Origin: Christensenella sp. UBA4263
GTDB lineage: Bacteria; Bacillota; Clostridia; Christensenellales; Aristaeellaceae
Length of the DNA: 43,784 nt
Direction of reading: 5' to 3'
Assembly: GCA_002395225.1 (NCBI GenBank)
Contig: DGWH01000168.1
Span: 1 to 43,784 of the forward strand
Shown: positions 24,914-32,525 of the stretch, piece by piece
Position numbering within the stretch: the stretch's first letter is position 1
Layout: every line of letters begins with the position of its first letter
Position numbers and translations under genes: made by a program
Notes under the pieces: generated by a model
The model's database searches: none
The model's input: the letters and a program-made list of their open reading frames with translations, nothing else
Told to the model about the DNA's origin: nothing

Positions 24914-25267
24914 TCATTTCCGCAGTGGATGGAGGGAATCGGGCGTTCCTCCTGAAAAAAAGCCCTCCGCTCTGCCCGCTACTTGGGGAGCGGAGGGGAT
25001 ACAAGAAGCCTTTGCATATGCAGCCATTAATTCTTCAACATACTCAGCTGTCACAGGATACTTGTTAGTGATCTTTTGAATGATTTCTTCCTTGGCAATA
25101 CCCTCACCTGCTAAATAGTCGATGAGAGCAAGAACCTTAGTTTTTAGAGTGTATTCCTCAACAGCTTTGCACATATCAACCTCTCCTTCCTCTTCTGGCT
25201 CTTTGAACTCAAGATTAGATTTTAAGTCCCACCCCCCGAAATTCAAGAAATAAAGCCCATAAAGCAT
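24914..25267 (-). pseudogene. C-terminal remnant of an Rpn/PD-(D/E)XK-type nuclease-transposase
   Basis: The frame reads an acidic EPEEEGEVDMCKAVEEY, then ALIDYLAGEGIAKEEIIQKI and an EYVEELMAAY end. That matches the tail of Rpn-family recombination-promoting nucleases, where a Glu-rich stretch, MCKAxEE and a final short helical repeat follow the nuclease domain. The nuclease domain itself is absent. The last 25 or so codons run through a terminator hairpin (24955-24997), so the natural stop appears lost. A good ribosome site (GGAGAGG at 25187-25181) precedes an internal ATG at 25174, so an 86-residue peptide could still be made. Family assignment is by resemblance. Confidence 0.45.
24955..24997 (-). 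terminator. intrinsic terminator on the minus strand
   Basis: GAGCGGAGGG (24988-24997 on plus) and CCCTCCGCTC (24963-24972) form a 10-bp perfect stem. On the minus strand seven Ts follow (A-run 24955-24961 on plus). It would end transcription coming from the Rpn remnant before the cysK promoter, but it lies inside that frame. Confidence 0.8.
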
Positions 25268-25310
25268 CCATGAAACAGTCTGATTTTTCAGGATTTTTCA
25301 GGATTTTGCA

Positions 25311-25871
25311 AGAAAAGGAACGGTATGTCAATTGCAAAAGTAACTTCCACTTTGTACGAGTAAATTCCACCTTTTTTGCAAGAAGCAGATGAGCTTGCAA
25401 TTCCTATGATCCTAGCTTTAAACAGAACGAATAAAAACCGACAATGATTATTGTCCATTATCGGCAAATTCCTTTTCAATTAAGAGGAAATGACCTTGTT
25501 TTCAGGCAATAGCAAATACTGAGGTGGAGCTCAGAGCTTTTTTGGTAAGACTGAATTCCACCCCTTCCAGACTCTTGAAAGGACATATGTCAAGATCTTG
25601 CGGAACAGAAATCCAGAGATACTTACAGGTCATTGATAGTCAACAGAATGTCCACATTCTGTTTAGGGTAGTGAAGTCAGCTGTGGGTGGTCAATGTGCT
25701 TCGCTATCGATCATTTCCATCTAAATGATATCAGAATTTGGCAGTATAGTAAATATCCCGCTGCCATCTTCGGAACGAGTAACTTCTACCCCCAAATTTG
25801 CACGATTAATTTCCACCCCATGGGAGCTCGGGGGTGGAAGTTAGTTTTGCAATTGAAGAAAAGGAACGGTA
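25311..25871. mobile_element. insertion-element remnant with 23-bp inverted ends and flanking direct repeats
   Basis: TCAATTGC...TTCCAC (25328-25350) and its reverse complement (25834-25856) match at 22 of 23 positions. Immediately outside lie 17-base direct repeats, AGAAAAGGAACGGTATG (25311-25327) and its copy at 25857-25873 with one difference. Inside, near both ends, the motif GTAAMTTCCACC recurs (25340-25350, 25360-25371, 25554-25564, 25780-25792 with one change, 25808-25819). This recalls the multiple terminal repeats of IS21-type elements. No transposase frame is recognisable in the 529-base interior, so it is a deleted element or a MITE-like derivative. The tract is much AT-richer than the flanks. 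IS21 affinity is a guess. Confidence 0.65.
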
Positions 25872-25895
25872 CGAGCCAAACCAAGCCGTGAAAAG

Positions 25896-25923
25896 TTGCA
25901 ATCCCCCTTTTTTGTGTTATAAT
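25896..25923 (+). promoter_or_regulatory. promoter of the Ltp-repeat gene
   Basis: TTGCAA (25896-25901), 16-base spacer, TATAAT (25918-25923), directly downstream of the insertion remnant. The leader is about 27 bases with GGAGG at 25948-25952. Confidence 0.75.
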
Positions 25924-25957
25924 TAGGTGAACATTTCGAAGAGAAGTGGAGGATGAC

Positions 25958-26602
25958 ATGTTGAATAAGCATTGCAGCTTAGGCTTGATTCTGGCGCTTT
26001 TCCTGCTGGTACTCGGCGTGAATGCATCTGCGGAGACGGCAGGGGAAAAAATGGCGCTGGTGGAGGCAAAGACGATTCTGGCGGCGATGCCGCTTTCCTA
26101 TAAAGGACTGACAGATCAGCTCTGCCTTGGCGGCTATGCGCCCGAAGAGGCGGAATATGCGGCGGCACACTGTGAAATTGACTGGAATCAGCAGGCGATC
26201 CGGGCGCTGAAACGGTACCGGGATGTGTCGGAGATGACGGAGGAGGAGATCCGCCGCCAGATGGCAGATGACGGTTTTACGGAGGAACAGATCGCGGCAG
26301 CCTTTATGCCCAGTGAGAAACCCATGGATGGGGAAGCGGACCGTCTGGCCAGGCAGTATCTGAATCTGGGACCGTATTCACCGGACGGGCTGGTGGATCA
26401 GCTGCGCAGAGAGGGCATCAGCGAAGAGGAGGCCCGCGGGGCCGTGAATGGGCTTGATGTAGACTGGGCAGATGAAGCGGCGCGTTCCGCGGAACGTCAC
26501 GAAAAAGAAGGCGTGGAAACGGGCCGGATGCAGGATGTTCTGAAAGGGGAAGGGTTTACACCGGAACAGGCCAGAGAAGGCATGAACCGGCGGCACAGAT
26601 GA
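25958..26602 (+). CDS. secreted protein with Ltp-type repeats
   Basis: The start MLNKHCSLGLILALFLLVLG, ending in NASAETA, is a signal peptide with an Ala-x-Ala cleavage site and no lipobox cysteine. The mature part holds two repeats of about 85 residues (about 30-113 and 124-206). Each has the Ltp pattern (Pfam Ltp, PF07553, from memory): A..YL...PYSPDGLVDQLRREGISEEEA, then (I/V)DW..qA...A and a closing GFT.EQ. Ltp-repeat proteins are known as surface lipoproteins, some on phages where they block superinfection. ATG 25958 follows GGAGG by 5 bases. Its TGA overlaps the start of the GIY-YIG/M32 fusion, so the two are coupled. The function here is unknown. Confidence 0.78.
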   Translation: MLNKHCSLGLILALFLLVLGVNASAETAGEKMALVEAKTILAAMPLSYKGLTDQLCLGGYAPEEAEYAAAHCEIDWNQQAIRALKRYRDVSEMTEEEIRRQMADDGFTEEQIAAAFMPSEKPMDGEADRLARQYLNLGPYSPDGLVDQLRREGISEEEARGAVNGLDVDWADEAARSAERHEKEGVETGRMQDVLKGEGFTPEQAREGMNRRHR

Positions 26603-28716
26603 GGAATCAGTCACCGTCGGAGGCATTTACGTATATTGTTGAATGCCGGGACGGGTCTTACTATTGCGGCTGGACCAATGCCATCTGGCAGCGGATTGCC
26701 AGTCATAACAGCGGAAAGGGCGCCAGGTATACAGGAAGCCGGCGTCCTGTTCATCTGGTCTATGTGGAGCGCTGCTTCTCTAAACAGGCAGCCATGAGCC
26801 GGGAATGGCACATCAAACAGATGACCCGGGGCGAAAAAAGCCGCCTGATTCAGGAAAACAGTGCTGTAATGGCGGCACTGGGCCTGAAAACGGCGCTTCC
26901 GGCCAGAAACTGGACGGAGACGGTTCCGGAATCCTTTCCGTTGCCGGACTTTGCCGAGCAAAGTGCTCCCTGCTGTGAATCGGGAATCGTGTGGTTTTGC
27001 AGGGCGGGCAGGGGCCGACTGGGCATTGCCGGCGGAATTGCCATGACCGGACATGCGGTTCTGTATGGCGAAGGAGAGAGGATTTTCTATCTGGCGCCTT
27101 CCTGGGAGGAATTTTTGCAGATGCCGGAGACGTATCTTGAAAACAGATGGCCCCTTACGGGAAATGGACAGGAAAGGTTGAACGAGCGGAAAATGGAGAA
27201 AAAGTGGCAGGCGGACCTTGAAAAAGTCAGAAAGACGATGAAAGAGGCGGAGATGTACAGACGGACCGCTTCGCTGGTTCAGTTTGATCTTGAAACCCTC
27301 TGTCCTCCGGCGGGAATGGAGGAACAGGGCGAGGTCAATGCGTTCCTTGAGACACAGGCCTTCCGGCTCCGCAGGCAGCCGGCATTTGTTCGCGCGGCTG
27401 AACAGGTATATGAACACCGGGATGAACTGGAGGAAGCGGACCGGGTAATGATCACCGCGCTCCACCGGACATATCTTGAGGAAAAGAACCTGACACCGGC
27501 GATGAAACATGCCTTTTCCCTGACCGAGAGCAGGGCGTACATTGCCTGGCAGAAAGCCAGAAATGCCGCGGATTTCAGTCTGTTCAGGGACAGCCTTGAG
27601 GAAGTGCTGAAGATGGAGCAGCGGCGAATCGCCCTGCGGGAACCGGATGAGAATTCAGCAAACGCTTCGCCGTATGATCAGATGCTGGGCCGGTATGAAC
27701 GGGGAATGGACTGCGGGCAGCTGGATGCCTGCTTCAAAACCTGCCGTGAGCGGATGATTCCGCTGCTCCGGCGGATTCAGGAAAGCCGGAAAAGTATCCG
27801 GACTGACTTTTTGTACCGGCCGGTGAGCGCCGATTTGCAAAGCCGGGTGACGGAAAAGTTGCTGACGTTTCTGAATCTGGACCGCAGCAGGCTCGTGGTT
27901 TCGCAGACGGAACATCCCTTTACGACGGACATGGGGCCGGATAATGTCCGGATCACGTCGCATATTTACGAGAACGCGTTTACATCGAATCTGTATTCCG
28001 TCCTTCATGAGGGCGGACATGCCCTTTTTGCTCTCCTGGATGAGCGCGGGCATTATGACCATTTCATTACCGGGGAACGGACGTGTGGGATGGATGAGTC
28101 CGTCTCCCGATTCTATGAGAACCGGATCGGGCGCTCCCGTGCCTTTATCCGTTTCATCTATCCGGTGCTGCGGGAAATCCTCGGAAAGGTCCTTGAGGAT
28201 GTGACGGAGGAGGAACTGTATGAGGCGGTCAATGAAGTCAGGCCCTCTCTGATTCGTACCGAGGCGGATGAGTTTACCTATACCTTCCATATTATGATCC
28301 GTTATGAACTGGAAAAGGAACTGGTGGCGGGAACGCTCCCCGTCCGGGAGGTTCCGGCCCGGTGGGCGGAACTGTACCGGGAGTATCTGGGAATTGTTCC
28401 TGAAAATGACCGGGAAGGGTGCCTTCAGGATGTCCACTGGACATCCGGGTTCGGCTATTTCCCCACCTATGCCCTTGGAAATATGTACAATGCCATGTAC
28501 GCCCGGCGGATGGCGTGCGAGATAGATGTGGATGCACAGATTGAAAGCGGAAACCTTTCCGCCGTCAATGACTGGATGCAGAAACATGTGTTTGCCCGGG
28601 CAGATCTTACGAATCCGCGGGAATGGATTGCGGAAATCTGCGGACGGCCGTTTACGCCGGATGATTTTCTGGAGTATCTGGAGGAAAAGTATTCCGCGCT
28701 GTATGAACTGAACTGA
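26599..28716 (+). CDS. GIY-YIG nuclease domain fused to an M32 carboxypeptidase
   Basis: Residues about 8-92 form a compact GIY-YIG domain of the YhbQ/UPF0213 type: FTYIVECRDGSYYCGWT, IASHNSGKGARYT, RRPVHLVY, and REWHIKQM with the metal-binding Glu. Residues about 98-195 are unassigned. From about 199 the chain is a full carboxypeptidase Taq (M32): zinc motif HEGGHALF (His470, Glu471, His474) with the third ligand Glu500 in DESVSRFYENRIGRS, then RPSLIRTEADEFTY and DVHWTSGFGYFPTYALGN. M32 enzymes are about 500 residues, so this is a true extra N-terminal part of about 200 in one frame. It has no signal peptide. An ATG at 27193 could give the peptidase alone, with AGGAAAGG 14 bases upstream. 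It starts inside the stop of the Ltp gene. Confidence 0.9.
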   Translation: MRNQSPSEAFTYIVECRDGSYYCGWTNAIWQRIASHNSGKGARYTGSRRPVHLVYVERCFSKQAAMSREWHIKQMTRGEKSRLIQENSAVMAALGLKTALPARNWTETVPESFPLPDFAEQSAPCCESGIVWFCRAGRGRLGIAGGIAMTGHAVLYGEGERIFYLAPSWEEFLQMPETYLENRWPLTGNGQERLNERKMEKKWQADLEKVRKTMKEAEMYRRTASLVQFDLETLCPPAGMEEQGEVNAFLETQAFRLRRQPAFVRAAEQVYEHRDELEEADRVMITALHRTYLEEKNLTPAMKHAFSLTESRAYIAWQKARNAADFSLFRDSLEEVLKMEQRRIALREPDENSANASPYDQMLGRYERGMDCGQLDACFKTCRERMIPLLRRIQESRKSIRTDFLYRPVSADLQSRVTEKLLTFLNLDRSRLVVSQTEHPFTTDMGPDNVRITSHIYENAFTSNLYSVLHEGGHALFALLDERGHYDHFITGERTCGMDESVSRFYENRIGRSRAFIRFIYPVLREILGKVLEDVTEEELYEAVNEVRPSLIRTEADEFTYTFHIMIRYELEKELVAGTLPVREVPARWAELYREYLGIVPENDREGCLQDVHWTSGFGYFPTYALGNMYNAMYARRMACEIDVDAQIESGNLSAVNDWMQKHVFARADLTNPREWIAEICGRPFTPDDFLEYLEEKYSALYELN

Positions 28717-28750
28717 ATGACCCTGTACCTGAAAGGAACCTGCTGCTTGT

Positions 28751-29452
28751 ATGAACCTCCGGCTGAATCGACGTACACTGGATCTTGCTTTTATTAAAAC
28801 CGTCCCTGTCATGGCAGGGTATATTGTTCTTGGCATGGGATTTGGCATTCTGCTCTCCGGAAAGGGATACGGACCGTTCTGGGCATTCCTGATGAGCACC
28901 ATGATTTATGCCGGATCCATGCAGTATGTGGGGGTTGGCCTGATTGCCGGCGGTGCATCGCTGCTGAGCACCTTTCTGACCACCCTGATTGTCAATGCCC
29001 GGCATCTTTTTTACAGCATCTCCATGATCGATCTGTACAGCGATGCGGGACGGAAAAAACCGTATATGATCTTTGCCCTGACGGATGAAACCTATTCGCT
29101 GCTGTGCGACGGACAGGTACCGGAGGATACGGATCCCCAGACATACCGTTTTCTGGTCTCACTGCTCAACCAGATTTACTGGATTCTGGGCAGTGTGGCC
29201 GGCAGCTTTCTTGGAGCGGTGCTGCCTTTTGATACGACAGGCATTGATTTTTCCATGACGGCGCTGTTTGTGGCGACGTTTGTCGAGCAGTGGACGGCAC
29301 AGAAAGATCACCTTTCTGCTCTGACAGGGGTTACTGCCTCCGTGCTTTCTCTCTGTCTCTTTGGACCGGACCGGTTTTTGATTCCTGCCATGCTGATGAT
29401 CACCGCCGCTTTGCTCCTGGTCAACTTTGTGCGCGAGAGGAGGGACCGGTGA
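28751..29452 (+). CDS. azlC: branched-chain amino acid exporter subunit AzlC
   Basis: Large membrane subunit of the AzlCD exporter of branched-chain amino acids. Motifs: PVMAGYIVLGMGFG, STMIYAGSMQYVGVGLIAGG, VNARHLFYSISM, FALTDETYSLL and the final hydrophobic helices. There are six or so spans in 233 residues, a normal length. AAAGGA lies upstream with a somewhat long spacer. The stop overlaps the start of azlD (TGATG), so the two subunits are translationally coupled. Confidence 0.95.
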   Translation: MNLRLNRRTLDLAFIKTVPVMAGYIVLGMGFGILLSGKGYGPFWAFLMSTMIYAGSMQYVGVGLIAGGASLLSTFLTTLIVNARHLFYSISMIDLYSDAGRKKPYMIFALTDETYSLLCDGQVPEDTDPQTYRFLVSLLNQIYWILGSVAGSFLGAVLPFDTTGIDFSMTALFVATFVEQWTAQKDHLSALTGVTASVLSLCLFGPDRFLIPAMLMITAALLLVNFVRERRDR

Positions 29453-29769
29453 TGCATGCACTCTTGCTGATTCTGGCGATGTCAGCGGGAACGGTGCTGC
29501 TCCGTTTCCTTCCGTTCCGGCTCTTCCGGGATCCTGAGCGGCGCCCGGCCGTGATAACGTACCTGGGGCATGTTCTGCCGCCGGCGGCCATCGGGATGCT
29601 GTGCGTTTACTGCGTGCGAAACATTGACCTGGCTGGGCACAGCCATGGGATTCCGGAAATCGCCGCCTGTCTGCTGGTGGCCGCACTGCAGTGGAAATGG
29701 CATAATGCGCTCCTCAGCATTCTGGCGGGGACCGCGTTTTATATGGGAATAATACAGCGGATTTTTTAA
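29452..29769 (+). CDS. azlD: branched-chain amino acid exporter subunit AzlD
   Basis: Small hydrophobic partner of AzlC, 105 residues with four likely spans. The start LLLILAMSAGTVLLRFLPFRLF, then YLGHVLPPAAIGMLCVYC and CLLVAALQWKWHNALLSILAG are typical AzlD segments. ATG 29452 has AGGAGGG at 29438-29444, 7 bases upstream; the open frame continues upstream inside azlC and is not used. Confidence 0.94.
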   Translation: MHALLLILAMSAGTVLLRFLPFRLFRDPERRPAVITYLGHVLPPAAIGMLCVYCVRNIDLAGHSHGIPEIAACLLVAALQWKWHNALLSILAGTAFYMGIIQRIF

Positions 29770-29819
29770 GCATTTGCCGGAAGGATCATGCACGCAATGA
29801 TCATGAAAGTGGGAATGAT

Positions 29820-30626
29820 ATGGCAATCAGACTTGTTGCACTTGATATGGACGGGACTCTGCTGAATTCAGGGAAGGAGCTGCCGCCGGATTTTCTGCCC
29901 TGGGTCAAAGCGCACCCGGATATTCTGACGGTTATCGGCAGCGGGCGGCCCCGCGGGGGACTCCGGGACTATTTTGATGAGAACTGGCAGATAGTGTACC
30001 TCTGTGACAACGGTGCCATGGTATACAGGGGGGAACAGCTTCTGTTTTCCCAGCCGATGCCCCTGCTGCATGTCAGTTCCATTCTGACCTTTCTGTCCGG
30101 GCATCAGGGGGTGGTGCCGGTGATTTCCTCTGCCGGCTGTGCCTATGTGCCGGAGGTGGGAGCGTCAGAATGGCGCGAAATCCACCGGTTCTACAGGGAA
30201 CTGAAGGTTTGCGATGACCTGATCGGAGCGGCACGGCAGGATCCGGTAGCCAAGGTGGCACTGTATCTGCCGAAGGGAAATTCAGAAGAATTTGCCCGGG
30301 AACTGGACCGGGCGGCCCTTCCGGTGCTCCATGCCTGTTCCGGAAAGGAATGGATTGACCTGATGGAGCCCGGAGTGAACAAGGGATCTGCGCTCAGGCA
30401 GACCATGGACCGGATGGGCATAGCCCGCGGGGAATGCATGGCGTTCGGGGATTACATGAACGATATTGAAATGCTCCAGAGTGCTGATTTCAGCTTTGCC
30501 ATGGGGAACGCCACACAGGAGGTCAAAAACGTCTGCCGCTATGTGACCGCCTCCAATGATGAGGACGGTGTGATGCGGATCCTGCGAGGAATCGGTCCGG
30601 ACGGGAAATGGGAGGAAATTGGATGA
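29820..30626 (+). CDS. Cof-type HAD phosphatase
   Basis: HAD-superfamily type IIB phosphatase, probably of a sugar or nucleotide phosphate. Motif I LVALDMDGTLLNS supplies the nucleophile Asp9 and Asp11; motif III is the Lys in VNKGSAL; motif IV is AFGDYMNDIEML, followed by FAMGNATQEVKNVCRYVT. The cap domain lies between about residues 80 and 190. The length of 268 residues is standard. Its TGA overlaps the start of the VTT-domain gene. Confidence 0.92.
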   Translation: MAIRLVALDMDGTLLNSGKELPPDFLPWVKAHPDILTVIGSGRPRGGLRDYFDENWQIVYLCDNGAMVYRGEQLLFSQPMPLLHVSSILTFLSGHQGVVPVISSAGCAYVPEVGASEWREIHRFYRELKVCDDLIGAARQDPVAKVALYLPKGNSEEFARELDRAALPVLHACSGKEWIDLMEPGVNKGSALRQTMDRMGIARGECMAFGDYMNDIEMLQSADFSFAMGNATQEVKNVCRYVTASNDEDGVMRILRGIGPDGKWEEIG

Positions 30627-31204
30627 ACAATCCGGTGTTTACCCTCGATTTCTGGATGCGGCAGCTGGACAATTACCGGGATTTCGGCCTGCTCGCCCCT
30701 GTTTTTCTGGCGGCGCTTGAAGCGCTGATTCCTCCCCTTCCGCTGGTGGCGATTGTGACACTGAACATTGCGGCCCACGGAACCGTTCTGGGTGTGGCCG
30801 CCTCCTGGATTGGGACCTGTATCGGCTGCACGATCGTGTTCTTTTTTGTGCGGATCGTGCTGCGCCGGCTGATCCGGCGCATGGAAAAACGGTATGAGGT
30901 GATCCGAAAGGCCGAGCGCCTGGTGGAAACGATCCGAGTGCCGGCGCTGTTCACGATTCTGATTATGCCTTTTACCCCTTCAGCCTTTGTGAACTTTGCC
31001 TTCGGGATGTCGGAGTATTCGTCCAGAACATATCTGCTGACCCTGTATGCGGCAAAGCTGATCATGATTGGCCTGCTGGGCCTGTTCGGCGAGAGCTTTG
31101 TCCGGGCATTTGACAACCCGCTGCTTTTCGTCGTGGCAATCGGGATTATTGTTGTCCTGTATATCCTGTCCAAAAAGATTTCGGAGAAGCATCGGCTGGA
31201 CTGA
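30623..31204 (+). CDS. VTT-domain (DedA/TVP38-like) membrane protein
   Basis: Integral membrane protein of the VTT/DedA superfamily, members of which flip or move lipids such as undecaprenyl phosphate. About five spans: 25-50, 52-75, a charged loop (RRLIRRMEKRYE), the re-entrant motif IMPFTPSAFVNFAFG, then YLLTLYAAKLIMIGLLG and a C-terminal span. ATG 30623 follows GGGAGGA (30610-30616) by 6 bases and overlaps the stop of the HAD gene. The substrate is unknown. Confidence 0.85.
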   Translation: MNNPVFTLDFWMRQLDNYRDFGLLAPVFLAALEALIPPLPLVAIVTLNIAAHGTVLGVAASWIGTCIGCTIVFFFVRIVLRRLIRRMEKRYEVIRKAERLVETIRVPALFTILIMPFTPSAFVNFAFGMSEYSSRTYLLTLYAAKLIMIGLLGLFGESFVRAFDNPLLFVVAIGIIVVLYILSKKISEKHRLD

Positions 31205-31264
31205 CCTGCCGGACATGGCAGATCTGTTAGGGGAAAAGGTTAACCGCGAGATCCAAGGGAGTGA

Positions 31265-31888
31265 ATGAGATTGGAAAGCATATATGGTTCGAAGGAGCCG
31301 GCGATGAGAGCAGCGATGGAGCGGCTCCTTGACCAGATTGAGGATATACGGAAGAACCTGACCGTAAAGCTGGGCATGGATCCGGTGGATCACGTGCTCA
31401 GCCGGATTAAAAGTGAGGAAAGCATGCGGGACAAATGCCGCAGGCGGAATCTTCCGGAAACCGTGGAATCAGCCACGGAAAAGATATACGATGCCATTGG
31501 CATCCGGGTGGTCTGTGCGTTCCTCAATGACGTGTATCTGTTCAGACAGAAGCTCCTAGAACTTCCGGGGGTCAGGATTGCAGAGGAAAAGGATTATATC
31601 CGGCGGGCAAAACCCAATGGGTATCGGAGTCTTCATCTTATTCTGCATGTTCCGGAGGGATTCTACGCGGAGATTCAGCTGAGAACCGTTTCTATGGATA
31701 CCTGGGCGGCACTGGATCATCAGCTGCAGTACAAGAAAGAGCTGGGCGAGAATACCGCCCTGATTGTGGAGGAACTGCGGCGCTGTGCCAATGAGCTGGC
31801 TTCAACGGATGTATCCATGCAGACGATACGCGATATGATTATGGAGGCGAACGAAGTTGAAAATACTTCTGGCGGAGGACACGCGTGA
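31265..31888 (+). CDS. small alarmone synthetase ((p)ppGpp synthetase, RelQ/RelP-like)
   Basis: Single-domain RelA/SpoT-type synthetase that transfers pyrophosphate from ATP to GDP/GTP. Motifs: VLSRIKSEESMRDKCRRR, AIGIRVVCAFLNDVY, DYIRRAKPNGYRSLHLIL with the G-loop Tyr, and EIQLRTVSMDTWAALDHQLQYK with the ExQxR catalytic Glu. No HD hydrolase or ACT domain is present; 207 residues is the size of RelQ/RelP. ATG 31265 has AAGGGAG only 3 bases away, so the in-frame TTG at 31271 (9 bases) may be the true start. It overlaps the response-regulator gene by 32 bases. Confidence 0.92.
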   Translation: MRLESIYGSKEPAMRAAMERLLDQIEDIRKNLTVKLGMDPVDHVLSRIKSEESMRDKCRRRNLPETVESATEKIYDAIGIRVVCAFLNDVYLFRQKLLELPGVRIAEEKDYIRRAKPNGYRSLHLILHVPEGFYAEIQLRTVSMDTWAALDHQLQYKKELGENTALIVEELRRCANELASTDVSMQTIRDMIMEANEVENTSGGGHA

Positions 31889-32525
31889 TCTGAACCGTGT
31901 GCTGACAGTGGCACTGGAACACGCGGGCTTCGATGTGGATTCAGCTTTTGACGGAGAGGAAGCACTGACCTATCTTGAGAAAAACGGGTATGATCTGCTG
32001 ATTCTGGATATCATGATGCCGAAAAAGAACGGGATAGAGGTGCTCAAGGCCGTCAGGTCCTATGACAACATGACGCCGGTCCTCCTGCTGACGGCCAAGG
32101 CCGAGGTGGATGACCGGGTGGCGGGACTGGATGCGGGAGCGGATGACTATCTGCCCAAACCCTTTGCCATGAAGGAGCTGATGGCCCGTGTCCGGGCACT
32201 GACCCGGCGCAAAACGGTGTATCTGGAAAAAACGCTTCGCTATGGGGATTTCTCCCTGGACATGGAGCGTTTTGAACTGACCTGTGAGAATTCAGTGCAT
32301 CTCTCTGTCAAGGAATTTGAACTGCTTCAGGTGCTGGTACGCAATGCCGGGCACCGGGTGGACACGGATTTCCTGATGGCCCATATCTGGAACGGCATGG
32401 ACAATGCCACGCCGGAAATGGTCTGGCTGTATATCTCCTATCTTCGGGGAAAACTGGACGCGGTTGCGTCAAGTATCACCATCAGCGGTGAAAAGAACGG
32501 GAGCTATATGTTGGAGGAAGCATGA
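31857..32525 (+). CDS. OmpR-family response regulator
   Basis: DNA-binding output protein of a two-component system. The receiver domain has acidic residues AED near the start, phospho-acceptor Asp51 (LLILDIMMPKKNG), the LLLTA Thr and LPKPF Lys. The C-terminal winged helix (about 125-220) shows LRYGDFSLDMERFEL, LSVKEFELLQVLVRNAG and TPEMVWLYISYLRGKL. The length of 222 residues is normal. The TTG start at 31857 lies inside the alarmone synthetase gene with GGAGG (31843-31847) 9 bases before it. It overlaps the kinase gene by 4 bases. Confidence 0.95.
   Translation: MKILLAEDTRDLNRVLTVALEHAGFDVDSAFDGEEALTYLEKNGYDLLILDIMMPKKNGIEVLKAVRSYDNMTPVLLLTAKAEVDDRVAGLDAGADDYLPKPFAMKELMARVRALTRRKTVYLEKTLRYGDFSLDMERFELTCENSVHLSVKEFELLQVLVRNAGHRVDTDFLMAHIWNGMDNATPEMVWLYISYLRGKLDAVASSITISGEKNGSYMLEEA

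Noticed and set aside
25300..25900. A CRISPR array suggested by the repeated GTAAMTTCCACC motif
   Set aside because: The motif copies are short, unevenly spaced, partly inverted and confined to the ends of one element; there are no cas genes or regular spacers.
25268..25930. A gene or transposase inside the AT-rich insertion tract
   Set aside because: Short open frames exist on both strands (for example 25524-25724 and 25288-25479) but none has a known motif, a ribosome site or plausible composition.
26599..27195. A separate GIY-YIG gene split from the peptidase by a sequencing frameshift
   Set aside because: The frame is continuous through the unassigned linker with no stop, so the sequence as given supports one protein; independent reads would be needed to say otherwise.
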